Positions 21,382 to 31,356 of a stretch of 64,000 bases of DNA are shown here, piece by piece. Origin of the DNA: Valencia hispanica (Eukaryota > Chordata > Actinopteri > Cyprinodontiformes > Valenciidae); assembly GCA_963556495.2 (NCBI GenBank), contig OY747702.1, positions 196,001 through 260,000 of the forward strand, read 5' to 3'. The position numbers and the translations under genes were made by a program. Each line of letters opens with the position of its first letter. Position 1 is the stretch's first letter. The notes under the pieces are model-generated. The model was not told where the DNA came from. It worked only from the letters and a program-made list of their open reading frames with translations, and ran no database searches.

Positions 21382-22608
21382 GAGTCTAATATATACCCTA
21401 GTAAGCTATAGTACTTTTTCCTTTGGGAAGGTACCATCTGTGCAGTCTGCAATTCTGTCGAAGAAAGAGGTTGAATTTATTTAATTATTGTAGAAAAATA
21501 ATTGATTTGTGTGTATTTGTTTTACACGTGCATTAAATTAAAGTTGATTACGTCGATTAAGCATCATGCGGGTGGGGGGTGGTTCCTTATTTTATTTGCT
21601 GGGAGTTGGCAACCCTAATATGAACACACATGGCATAGCACTGGAGTTCAAGAAACGTCTGTCTCATCAGCTCAAATGATCTATGTGTTCTCTTAATGTT
21701 GATGAAGCAATCACCAAAACGTGGAAAAAATACTGAATGTAATACTGAATACTGAATGTAATGGTAATGGTAATAACACATCATCTTGCAAGCAAGAAAG
21801 TAAACATTAGCAATAGCAATGCTTCAGATCTGATCATTGCACTGGAAGCTTCAGTTTAGCAATTCTGTATTTATTTGTATTTGTTTCATATTATTCAGTT
21901 TACCACTTCTAGGAGCACTTTACTGTTTTTTGTTGGTAAAATGAACTGCCTCTGCAAATATGTTAAAAAGGAGGAATCAAGACCCAATGTAGTGTATTTC
22001 CTATAAGTTAATTTGCCATTGTTTTGAACAAAAATGATATGAAAAGTTACAATTTATGTTTTTTGTATAAATTGCCCTTTACTAAATTAAATTGTTGCTA
22101 AATGAATCAGAGTAATTGGCTTGACTGAGTTTCACATGTTTTCATTTATAACTTGAAAACCTTTACTTCTAAAAATCCCATTTGAATTGTAGGTCATCTT
22201 GTACATTACCAAGCACAATGCTAAAAGTTGTTTGCCAAATTGCCTATACTACATATGCATTGGATTCACTGCAACCCACTCCTTGGAAAAAAGTTCAGGC
22301 TCAGGATTTTCATTTCACTTTAAGCCCTGGTTATCTTTTACCCATTCTACATTTGACTAATAAATGAACACAAGTTCAAGGATTTTGTTTTTCTTTGCTG
22401 AAATAGGTATAAACATTTTTAATTAATGGTCTTAAAAAGTTCTTAAAAAGACTTGAATTTAACTTGAAGAAACCTGTAGGAACCCTGAAACAGGCACCAT
22501 ATCTTTGGCAATATAAATTGTGATGGCATCTGTGATTGCTTTCCACTGAACACCCGTCTTATCATAAGGGACACAGTGTGAAAATGATTCCCTGTAGAAG
22601 AAATGTAA

Positions 22609-23050
22609 TGTTCTGTTCTGTGTAGTTCACATACTGATAGGTACTGATAGTTACTATGTGTCTTTTCTTTATGATATGGTGACCAATCTGATTATGTGAC
22701 ACTGTATGAATTGAGGTCAGGACAAACCTGCTGATTCAGTCTCTTACAGCCTGGGTTGGCATGGCAACTCTCTTTTACGTCTAAGAACGCCCTGACATAC
22801 ATTGATTATGCTTCTATATCAAATCTTCTACGCCTAATGCGTTAAATGCTTACCGACTGAGAAATGTTTGTTTGTAATATCATAGGTGATAGGCTCATGA
22901 TTACTGAACCTATATAATCCTGTGTCTTGTTTTGGAAGACAGGTCAGTATCGCATATTTTCTCTGTTAACGCTGTACCTCCTTGATTGATCAACCAAGTC
23001 TGTATTAAAACCTCCGAGTATCTGAAGGAATCTCTCTCATCTCTGTTATT
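22609..23050 (+). repeat. LTR-like interspersed repeat (copy 1)
   Basis: This about 440-bp block is similar along its whole length to the reverse complement of 28996-29423 (roughly 80-85 percent by eye). Both start TGWTCTGYTCTGTG and contain a TATATAAT-like box. The block interrupts the hAT transposase, whose coding similarity stops at 23050 and resumes at 22608. A solo LTR is likely, but a CA terminus and target duplication are not clear. Confidence 0.55.
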
Positions 23051-23620
23051 AAAGAACTTCGATAACATTCCCCTATGGTGGCTTGTCTTTTGGCTGTGTT
23101 TTGTGAGCTGCTGCTTGCTTGAGCATCTCGTAGAGAGCAGCACTTCTCCCACTTGACGGAGTGAACTCTGTTTCAGGTGTTGAAACAAATTCGTCGTACT
23201 CCCACCTTTGGTAGCAACAGCCGTCAAACAGATTTTGCACCGTGCTGTTTGTTGCTCAAAGTCTGAAGTCGTAAAACTGAACCAGTTCCATATAACTGAA
23301 GAAACTCTCCCTATTTTGGGAACAAGCTCCTCTTTGCTAGTTGCCATTTTGAGGTCTACGCGTTGCGAGAGACGGACTGGCTGACCTTGCTCCAAACTAC
23401 GGAAGCCCAAGAGAGCAGGGGGGGAGTGGTAAATCTCGATTTTCCCAAAAATAAATCTTCTTAAACGGCAAATTCAAATTAACCGCCGATTTACCGCCCA
23501 GCCCTACCCCATCGGTTTCAATTGCTTTCAAGTCATTAATGATTGGCTCAAGTATACTTTCAAACCCAAAGGTTTTAATGTCCTGGTTGTGAAAAAGTGC
23601 AAACCTTCTGGAAGATTTCG

Positions 23621-24271
23621 AGAGGAGATTTTTAAGTGAAAGTCTGCGCCTTGCGCTGCTATGCTGCCAGTCCCTGACCAGCCTGCTGTCTTCTAACTCC
23701 TCTTTCCCAGTTCGTTTATCCTGTGGCAGAGTATAAAAAAAATTACACATTCACACAATATATATGTTTGGGCATGCATGGGGAGTGAGATTCTTACCAG
23801 ACCCTCTCCAAAGAACTCTTCCTCATAAATGCCTTTTATTACTTTACAAAGTTATTACAAAACATTCTAAGAGACAGCCTCTCTTACAGGATCCAATCAG
23901 CTCAATAATACATAGTAATATATATGCAAAGTGTGACTGTAGTCCTTCCCCAATAGGTTATGCCCCTTTTAATATATTCCTTTTGGTTGCTAAGCAGAAA
24001 ACCTTCCTTCTCCGATCCCACGCTCCCAACAGACCATGTGCACGATCAAACAACCAGATGGTTCCTGTTTTTTTCAGAGAATTGTGACCCATTGTCTAAC
24101 TCATATTCTGTTCTTAACAGTTTTTGTCCATTTAATCGTGACCGTTCCCTTCTGACCCATGGGTCACATCCTGTGCGAACACTTTTTTGCATTTAGTTAA
24201 TTATTTTAGCACACAACCCCTTCACCTTTTGGGCTGTGTATTCATTCAATGCTTGTTTAAAAGTTTTCATT
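23621..24271. repeat. 650-bp interspersed repeat (copy 1)
   Basis: From GAGAGGAGATTTTTAAGTG to about TTTTCATTTAC this matches 55889-56530 at high similarity (about 90 percent by eye). It starts exactly where the outer CACTA transposase frame is lost. It contains TATAAAA near 23730 and AATAAA-like signals on the minus strand. It may be a solo LTR, but I could not identify target duplications. Confidence 0.6.
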
Positions 24272-24606
24272 TACATTAAAGACCACAAGGTGCTTCTCCG
24301 CTTGGGAAGCTGAAATCTTCCCAGGTATTTTGCAGCCCAGAGAGGAAGGAAGAATCAGGAGAAGCAGGAGAATGATTGAGGAAAGATCACTGTCCCAGCC
24401 TGTGGGGTGCAGTCAAATGACTTTGACCCCTGAGAACAGTTGAACAAAGTTCTCTCCTGAGAAGCTAGAGGTGACAAGAGGGAGTAGCAAAAATAATAAA
24501 ATACTTTGCACTGGTTGTCACCCCAAAGTTTTAGGGTACATAGGTCATAGTCAACATGCAAAGTAATTTTCAGAAGGCAATCAGAATCAAGAAAAATCAA
24601 GCTTAC

Positions 24607-25213
24607 CATTGCCAAATGTGATGGTGAATACACAAGTACTGAGCTGCTGCACTAACTCCTCAAATATTTCTGCATCCATCTCAGTTCCTGTCTCATCAAA
24701 AACTAACATCCTCATCGACAGGTGGAATGGAGAACTTCACAAAAGCTTAGGAGGAAACAGTACAATGAAATACAATACAACAACATAGTCACTCTAAAAT
24801 ATTTAAACAACAGGATGTATACTATTTGTTACCAAAACAAGAACGTGGAGAATAGAAGCCAGGGCTGTCAGTGAAAAATCAAAACTCAACTTATCAACAA
24901 TTGTCATTTTATGCAACATTTTTCTAAATTCTTCAAAATGCTAACCAATTTACTGACTGTAAATAAAAGCTACTGCCCACAACACATACAAGGCCTGTGA
25001 GGTCATTAGCCCAGTTGTGTTTATCATGACAAATTCTTTGACAACTTCTTTTTGGAATAACTCAAGATGCAGACTGTAAAGAGCAGCACTGCCATGGATC
25101 AAAACATCTTATTTTTGCAATAGTGGGTCAATGATGGCTTACCAGCATTCAATGCTTGGTTCACTGATCTTCACATACTTCTGTTCCTTATCGATTTTTG
25201 TTTTAATGAGCAT
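24607..25213 (-). pseudogene. First exons of the SAMD3-like companion gene (outer element)
   Basis: An exon begins at the ATG at 25213 (MLIKTKIDKEQKYVKI) and ends at a GTAAGC donor at 25143. A second, 24607 to about 24712, encodes MLVFDETGTEMDAEIFEELV and ends at another GTAAGC donor. The two together look like a short PB1- or ubiquitin-like N-terminal domain that I associate with fish SAMD3-like genes. No downstream exons were found between here and 23.6 kb, so this copy lacks most of the gene. The remaining sequence up to 26440 is presumed promoter or 5' region; nothing specific is seen in it. Confidence 0.5.
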
Positions 25214-26625
25214 GATGGTATCTTCAACAAAACAAAACATTTTGAGTTATACAATCAAATGTAAATTATTATGCTGCTCCGTAATCTAAGTCTAAAATAA
25301 AACCTATAATCACACCATAAGAAACAAGAAGATTAAAGTTATTCTTATTCTAAGAAAATATGATTTTGACATAATTCTTTAAAGCAAATTAACCTACTAC
25401 TTGTTAAATGTTCAATATTTATAATCTTACACTCTTATTAGGGACACTTGTCTATTATCAGGTATTTTACCATAACAGTAGAAACTTTAACTCTGGTATC
25501 CACAATTATAAATTATCCTGTATGACTGGTTACTTGGACACTTTACATGGCGCCTCATCTTTTAGCACTGTGCTTTACAGTTTTCACAATATAAATCATA
25601 CTGCATTTGCATGATATAAATACCATACACTGCACTTCAGAAAATGTCGATGCATTCAACAGTGAAAGAGAGGAGAAACTTTCACTCTTTAAATACTGAA
25701 AACACATTCAACTCGATTTTCCTTTTCTGAGTGTAGTTGCTCATTTGGTATTCATCTGTGGACTATTTCACATCCGTTGAATAAAGTCTGGGAGTACCAA
25801 GCATAACTTTAATAAGCTACCATTAAAAATTCAAAATAGCTTAGATTTTATTAACACCTACAATGTATCTTATACTGTTTCAGAGTAACAGCGTGTGTTG
25901 CTCTTAGCTCCTGCCGACAGTTTCCCCAGAGGAAAATAAAATCGTATCTCGGGATTTGCGCATGCAACTTGGCTTGCAGTGGATGTAAAGGCAGGTGCCT
26001 ATGAAGTCAATTCTCTGTATCAGTCCCCAAGTATATTTTAGAGTTTCCTATTAACGTCTGGAATCCCAGTAGCCATTTTAATGCAATATTTTGTTGAAAA
26101 TGAGGTCCTCATTAAATGCTAAGTCAGATAACATTTTTAATGTTTAAGCTAGCTAACAGCTCGCCACATTTGGCATGTGAAAAACATTTTTGACTAAAAC
26201 AAGTTCTGTTTGAAGCAGAATGTAATTTTAATAAGTTGCTTAGACAATAATGGCTGTGAAAATTCGGGGGGAAAAGGTAAATTAAGGAAACGTACCGTGT
26301 TTTTTCCAGCGAGGCGGAGAAGTGGCAAATGGCGCTGAGAAAATTCTGCTCCGTCTGGCAAGAACAGGGCAGAGCTTATCAGAGTACTTTTTACACTCTT
26401 TTTGGAGAAATCTTATCAACACTGGATTGTAGTTATAATAACTCCGAAAGAGTGCCTTTCTTTTAACGCCTGACAGATTACACTGTAAAGAGTAATAACT
26501 CTGAATATTAACACCAACACTACGAGACATAAGCAGGCATTTCACACTCACTGTTGTTGAATTTACTCTTATAGAGTTCCTATATTCTGACACTGCTTTT
26601 TTGACACTAGGGATTTTACTGTATA

Positions 26626-27465
26626 CCCACCACGTATAATTCCGATGGTTGCAAGTATTATTTTAGATATGTAGATACATTAGCTTAGCTGGATACCTTT
26701 TTAAATTTGTAAAATTGATGTAAATGTTGTGTCTTATGTTATGTTATTTTCCGTCTTTGTATTGTGTTATTACTGTTCATGAATTATGTCCATATGTTGC
26801 CACTGGCTATAATCTGAGCGTATTTACACAAAAGTGTCCATTAATATTTGAAGTCCCTATTCTTAAATAAAATAAATGAAATGAAAGAAAAGAAAACAGC
26901 AGTAGAGAAAAGAGGCTTTGTAAAATGAGTGCTCTACAGCTGCTTCTTGAGAGAAGCTTTTCTCCCAAGAGCCCCTGGCAGCACTGAACCAGGAGAATCT
27001 TAGCAACACAAAATTAAGCTCTGAAGAAAAAGACCTACACTAGTATCCTTGCAACCATTATTGGCTTTTAATGCACAGCTTTTTGCCATGCTCTCTTTAA
27101 GGCCATGTTGCATGTGGTGATATTTTGTTCCCCCCATTTGCTGAGAGCACCTCCCATAGCTCCATCCTCTCTGCAGATGCATTCATCATTTCCCAGCTTC
27201 CTTAAATGGCAGCCAAATTAACCTACTGCTTCACACAGGATTACAGTCCGTGGTGCTATTTCTCAGTCCAAGGCAGCACCTCAGTGATTAAGGGAACAAT
27301 ACAGTGATTACTAGTAGCTTTGCATTCAGGGTCATTTTCAGTGGTCATTTGCACTGTTACATAAAATTCCATTTTTTGCATATCTGGAGATCCAAATTTA
27401 GACAAACGTCTGCTTCATATGAAAGCAACTCTAAAACTTCCAAGTTTGTAGTTTAATTGTGACTG
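26626..27465. other. Unclassified AT-rich sequence
   Basis: No gene, RNA, terminal repeat or known element end is recognised between the CACTA terminus and the ATGT microsatellite. The small minus-strand frame at 27000-27182 has no features of a real protein. Confidence 0.6.
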
Positions 27466-27469
27466 TTGC

Positions 27470-27641
27470 TTGTATGTATGTATGTATGTATGTATGTATG
27501 CATGCATGCATGTATGTATGTATGTATGTATGTATGTATGTATGTATGTATGTATGTATGTATGTATGTATGTATGTATGTATGTATGTATGTATGTATG
27601 TATGTATGTATGTATGTATGTATGTATGTATGTATGTATAT
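27470..27641. repeat. (ATGT)n microsatellite
   Basis: About 170 bp of TATG tetranucleotide repeats with a short ATGC variant block near 27500 and a TATATG end. It is open in several frames on both strands purely because of the repeat. Confidence 0.95.
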
Positions 27642-28574
27642 GTATATGTATAGCGCCATTATGAGTGGTTGAATTGACAGAAATGTTGTCTGATCTGAAA
27701 TAAACTAAAACTTCCTGCCCTCAGGCTTGTCTGAAGAGACAGAGAAAGGGCTGTCGACAGGACTGAACAATCAATGCCTCCTCCACCATGCAGACCTGAG
27801 AACTATTGATTCCCTCTCACCATGAAGATGTGGTGCTGGACTGACTGTGCAGCCTAAGGGAATCGAAAAAATATGAGTAAGGGCTGGGTAGAAGGCAGGG
27901 GGAGGCCAAAACAGAGAGGAAAACAGGGAACAGCAGTGGAGATTGCATGCTGCCTTCTCTCCTAACTGCCGTGAGCATTGCAGTGGCCCTTACCTGCAAA
28001 CGGACTCCAACATAGTCTTTACTCAGCTGATCCACTCTCTGGGCCTCTTTCTAACCTTTAAGTGCAAGCATTAAAATGGATTCAAAGTGACACCTTCAGA
28101 GATGGATACTACTGATAAATAGGAGTTGTTTCTAACATTAATCTGTATTATCCACTCCACCTAAACAGGGAGCTAATGTTCGTCTTTGATAATGAGTTGT
28201 TGATGATGGACAGAGCTAGTTAAACACAGGGAAATTAGATATTCAATACAGCTGGACTGTAATTCTGCACGTCATTTAAAATTATGATTTGAATCATTAT
28301 CATTGTTTTAAATTACAACTGAAGTGAAGCGGCAACAACAGTATAAGACTAATTTTTCAATCTATCAAATTATATTTATAGAACACTTTTCATGATAAAA
28401 TAAGCACAAAGTGCTTTAGATGACAAAAACTGAAAAATGAACACAAAAAACATATTTAAAGCAAAATCGATTATACACAACCACTTACACATACATACCT
28501 TGTCCCCGCCCGTTCACTTCAAAAACACTGCTCAATCCATTCCTATCTCTTTAAGTGAATATAATAAACATTTA
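27642..28574. other. Unclassified sequence
   Basis: Nothing recognisable as a gene or mobile element is seen. The predicted frames at 27817-28035 and 28437-28685 are compositionally ordinary and have no motifs. Confidence 0.55.
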
Positions 28575-28985
28575 AATTCAATTCAGTTTATTTATATAGC
28601 GCCGATTCACAACAGATGTCATCTCAAGGCACTTTACAAGAATAGTCATTTCAATACAATTATACAAACATTCCAATTAATTTAATGTTTTAGTTAGTTT
28701 CCTATGTAAGGAATCCTAGCAGATTGCATCAAGTCATTCACTTGCGGATGCGTCCCGTTGATGCAGACTTCCAACCACAGCAATCCCTCAGCAATCCATC
28801 ATACTGAGCAAGCATGTAGCGACAGTGGAGAGGAAAAACTGCCTTATAACTGGAAGAAACCTCCAGCAGAACCCGGCTCAGTGCAAGCAGCCATCTGCCG
28901 GGGGCTGGTCCTGCTGGGTCTTTATGACTCCTTGGCAGCTCTCGGCCAGTCCTTCTGCACGCTGGAATCCATGTTGAGTGTCAAA
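28575..28985 (-). mobile_element. CR1/L2-type LINE, 3' end only
   Basis: The minus strand carries the same 3' untranslated region found at 37650-38000, 54157-54530 and 59160-59525: the AAGCATGTAGCGAC block, the GGCACTT/AAGTGCC block and a TATATAAATAAACTG tail ending in TTGAATT repeats. It is strongly 5' truncated and more diverged than the other copies. Confidence 0.75.
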
Positions 28986-28995
28986 TTGCAAGTGA

Positions 28996-29423
28996 AATAA
29001 AAGAGATGAGAGAGATTCCTTCATATATTCAGAGGGTTTAATACAAACTTGGTTGATCAAGCAAGTAGGTACAGCGTTAAAAGAGAATATGCAATACTGA
29101 CCTGCCTTCCAAAACAAGACACATAATTATATAGCTTCAGTAATCCTGACTCCTATCAATTTCAAATCAGAAAACATTTCTTCAGTATGAGAACATTAGA
29201 CTCGCAGGCTTCGGGGACTTGATAGTGAAAGCACAATCAATGTATGTCAGGACATCCTTAGATGTAAAAGAAAGTTGCTATTCCAATCCAGGATGTAAGA
29301 GCCAAAATCAGCAGATTTGACCTGACCCAAATTCTTACAGTGTTATATATTCATATTGGTTACCATATCATAAGGAACTGGCACACAGTAACTATCAGTA
29401 TATGAAATACACAGAGCAGATCA
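28996..29423 (-). repeat. LTR-like interspersed repeat (copy 2)
   Basis: The reverse complement of this block matches 22609-23050 throughout, beginning TGATCTGCTCTGTG and ending CTCATCTCTTTTATT. A solo LTR is the most likely explanation; flanking duplications are unclear. Confidence 0.55.
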
Positions 29424-30021
29424 TTCTTAATAATTAAATTTCCCACAACACAATGCAAACTAGAGAAGGGAGATCTATTCCAATATTTTCAAGTGAGACA
29501 TATCTATAACAGTGAAATGAGAAAAGGTATTTCTCCTGAAGGCAGTGACATTGTTAAAGTTTTTATTAATGCTTATAAGTTCCTGCAAAGTGAAAATATT
29601 TCTAAATTGTATAAAGCACTGCAGAAATAAAATGGAAATAATACCGTATATATTAAGTCAAAATGGGAAAAAGAGCTGAGTGTGAACGTCTCAGATGGTG
29701 ATTGGCTTTCGATGTGCATGACACAACAGATGTCTACTAGTTCTTAAAGATGGAGGGAATTTGGAGAGTCTGGCCAGATTTTTCATTACTCCTCATATTA
29801 CTTGTAACGGGAGTTGAAATAGCCTCTAGTGAATGTTTTACCACAAGATGGCACTGTGGTACTATTAACATAATAGAAAGTTCGTTTTACAGGTTTATTC
29901 TTTTATTATTGCTTTATTTTTTGCTCTCTACATTTTTGTAGCATTTATAAGTTTATAAAGTTAATAATGTTCGAATCTGAGTGAAATTAAAAAGACTAAA
30001 CATAATAAGTTTAGTTTAACA
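29424..30021. other. Unclassified sequence left of the BEL element
   Basis: No element or gene is recognised in this stretch. The 63-codon frame at 29750 has no recognisable domain. Confidence 0.5.
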
Positions 30022-30353
30022 TGACGGTGATGTCACTTCCGGTTCCGCCAAGCAAGGAAGAAGCCAGTAGAGAAACGGACCCGATATTGTGCAAATTAAG
30101 ACGAATTAAAAGGAAAATAAGCATGTTTCAAGCCCACCGGTTTGTCCACTAGCAGGCCAAAGTGCTATGTGAATTCTGTATTTTGTAATTTGTATAATTT
30201 ATAAGAGTTCTAGCAATTAAGCTAATAATTTGTATATATTTTATATTTTCATCAGTTCTACGATGTAAATGTGGTGTAAGAGGATGCAAGACCACATTAA
30301 ACATCAGTAAGAGGAACTCTCGTGTCTTTCGTGTTTGTGAACAAGCCGGCACA
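30022..30353 (+). repeat. BEL 5' LTR
   Basis: Starts TGACGGTGATG and ends CCGGCACA. It differs from the 3' LTR (36082-36412) by only a handful of substitutions, so the insertion is comparatively recent. The minus-strand frame over it is an artefact. Confidence 0.85.
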
Positions 30354-30698
30354 GTAGAACACTACGCTGCCCTGGAGAAGGCAACGAGACAATCGGGACC
30401 GAAGCTATAGTAAGAGATGCTATAGATGTACAAAGAGAAGTATTATGTGTTTGGACAAATGCTTTGAATACCTAAAGAAAAGGCTATAAGTGGAAGCTAA
30501 ATAAGCAAGCACTCAAGTTTGTGTCTTGGAAGCAGTATAAGCACCTGTAAATTGCTATTAAGCCTCATTTCTACCCAGGATCCAATGTGATGTCCAGTCA
30601 GAGAAATAACAACTTACGTCCAAGAATAAGAAGATTTAACAAGTAAACGTGGAAGATAAACTAAAAGTTATTAAAAAATAGATAAATAAAAAGATAAC

Positions 30699-31164
30699 AT
30701 GGCAGATGAAAATAAGCTGTCTGAAAATAATGCTGAGCTTAATGCTAAAGATGATGAAAAGGAAGTGCAGGATACAGAAGAGCAGGCAAATGGTGACGAA
30801 ACTCTACAGTCCTCGTTATCTACTGATAGCACACAGTCAGAAAACCTACGCAGAAGCCAGCGCACTCGCACACTTACTGAAAAGGGAAAATCTTTACAAG
30901 AGACAAAGTTAAATGATTTGACCAAGGATTTTCAGCGCATCTACAAGAAGTGGAAATACCATACAAACTCTTTTAAAAGTATGGTGAAGAAGAAGGATAT
31001 TGATTTAATTCCTGAAGCTGTGAGTGCTGTCGAGAGCATTAAGACTGACATCTACAATAAATATGATGAGATTAGAAAGATTGAAATTCCTGATATGGAA
31101 ATAAGGAGAAGATATGATATGTGCTGGGCTGTCAGTGAAGCTGCCAGAGCAAAGGCTATCTCTT
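30699..31164 (+). pseudogene. BEL gag, N-terminal part
   Basis: A 155-codon frame starts at the first good ATG after the leader. It has a very acidic N-terminus, an RRSQRTRTLTEKG motif typical of fish BEL gag, and a helical segment (KDFQRIYKKWKYHTNSF). A stop interrupts it at 31164, and gag continues in another frame at 31357, so at least one frameshift lies between. Confidence 0.65.
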
Positions 31165-31356
31165 GAAGGAAAATGGCGATCCAGATACTATTCCCTGGCC
31201 GGATTCAGAATCAGTGTTTGAAAGCACATTATCCAGCACAAGCTCTAGGATCACATATAAATCGAAGGCTATGTCTAAGAGTCATCCCTAGCCTCACTAC
31301 AACAAAGACAAGATGCTGCGGCCGAGCTAGCAGCTACAGAGGAGACAATTAAAATA

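Larger units (their letters stand above)
20170..21617. mobile_element. hAT-like non-autonomous element nested inside 19249-22487
   Basis: Ends TAGGGTTGCCAACT...AGTTGGCAACCCTA are perfect 14-bp inverted repeats, flanked by identical ATATGAAC at 20162-20169 and 21618-21625 (8 bp, as for hAT). No transposase is seen. The interior contains a CT microsatellite and a 123-bp tandem repeat. Confidence 0.85.
19249..22487 (+). mobile_element. DNA transposon with CAGGGTTCC ends and a 6-bp duplication
   Basis: Ends CAGGGTTCCCGCGGGG and CCTGTAGGAACCCTG share CAGGGTTCC, followed by similar TTAAAAAG-rich sub-terminal sequence on both sides. The flanks AAACAG (19243-19248) and AAACAG (22488-22493) are identical. 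Removing the element and one AAACAG restores the hAT coding frame exactly, so the duplication is 6 bp and not 8. That argues against hAT; IS3EU- or Dada-like elements have been described with duplications of this size (from recall). Confidence 0.65.
19140..23363 (-). pseudogene. hAT transposase with BED zinc finger, remnants
   Basis: The first exon starts near 23345 (MATSKEELVPKIGRVSSVIW) and carries a BED finger: WNWFSFTTSD, CKICLTAV, GGSTTNLFQHLKQ. Coding similarity stops at the LTR-like repeat (23050) and resumes at 22608 with VPYDKTGVQWKAIT and YIAKDMVP. It is then cut by the element at 19249-22487 and continues at 19248 with YTVEKPGFIYLLKTLD. The C-terminal dimerisation region and most of the catalytic region are missing, so the element was already internally deleted. 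Confidence 0.75.
19001..23506 (-). mobile_element. hAT element inserted in the outer transposase, internally invaded
   Basis: The element runs from TAGGGCTGGG to CCCAGCCCTA and is flanked by a perfect 8-bp duplication, CCCCATCG (18993-19000 and 23507-23514). Its own transposase is readable in pieces on the minus strand (see 19140-23363). It was later invaded by the element at 19249-22487 and by an LTR-like repeat at 22609-23050. Confidence 0.85.
18725..23620 (-). pseudogene. Outer CACTA-like transposase, middle part, split by a hAT
   Basis: On the minus strand, 23620-23507 encodes RFALFHNQDIKTFGFESILE and ends in the codons for DGV. The frame resumes at 19000 with KVPTFKSP, then VVQVTGDNFGLHGMFGL, a CCRFC pair and a LEKADF stop near 18841. 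After that come TVFSEDEESVTLRTRD and a YGVKR-like end at the border with the inner element (18723). These blocks correspond one to one with the inner transposase (HSQDAKKCG..., ITGDNLGLNSIFGY, CRMC, IFSEDDPRLKLRT). The next codons (RSSSLNSL) lie at 11170 and leftward. Confidence 0.75.
4459..26623 (-). mobile_element. Outer CACTA-like (CMC) element, 22 kb, heavily invaded
   Basis: The left end CATAGTAAAATGAGTAGTGT and the reverse complement of the right end, TACAGTAAAATCCCTAGTGT, form an inverted repeat. Both resemble the CACAGCAAA ends of the inner copy at 11172-18722. The flanks are TA (4457-4458) and TA (26624-26625). Sub-terminal regions (4460-5100, 26440-26620) are full of AGTGTTA/TAACAC motifs in both orientations. 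The minus-strand transposase is split in two by the inner element: its C-terminal half lies at 9.6-11.17 kb and its middle at 18.72-23.62 kb. Exons of the companion gene follow at 24.6-25.2 kb. The zinc-finger end of the transposase and the companion gene's C-terminal exons appear deleted around 23.6-24.6 kb. Element identity is inferred from termini, 2-bp duplication and Tnp2-like motifs. Confidence 0.65.

Noticed and set aside
27453..27672. Frames of alternating Cys, Met, Tyr and Val (and Thr, Tyr, Ile, His on the minus strand)
   Set aside because: Pure translation of the ATGT microsatellite.
30149..30352. Minus-strand frame repeated at 36208-36486
   Set aside because: It appears twice only because both lie in the BEL LTRs.
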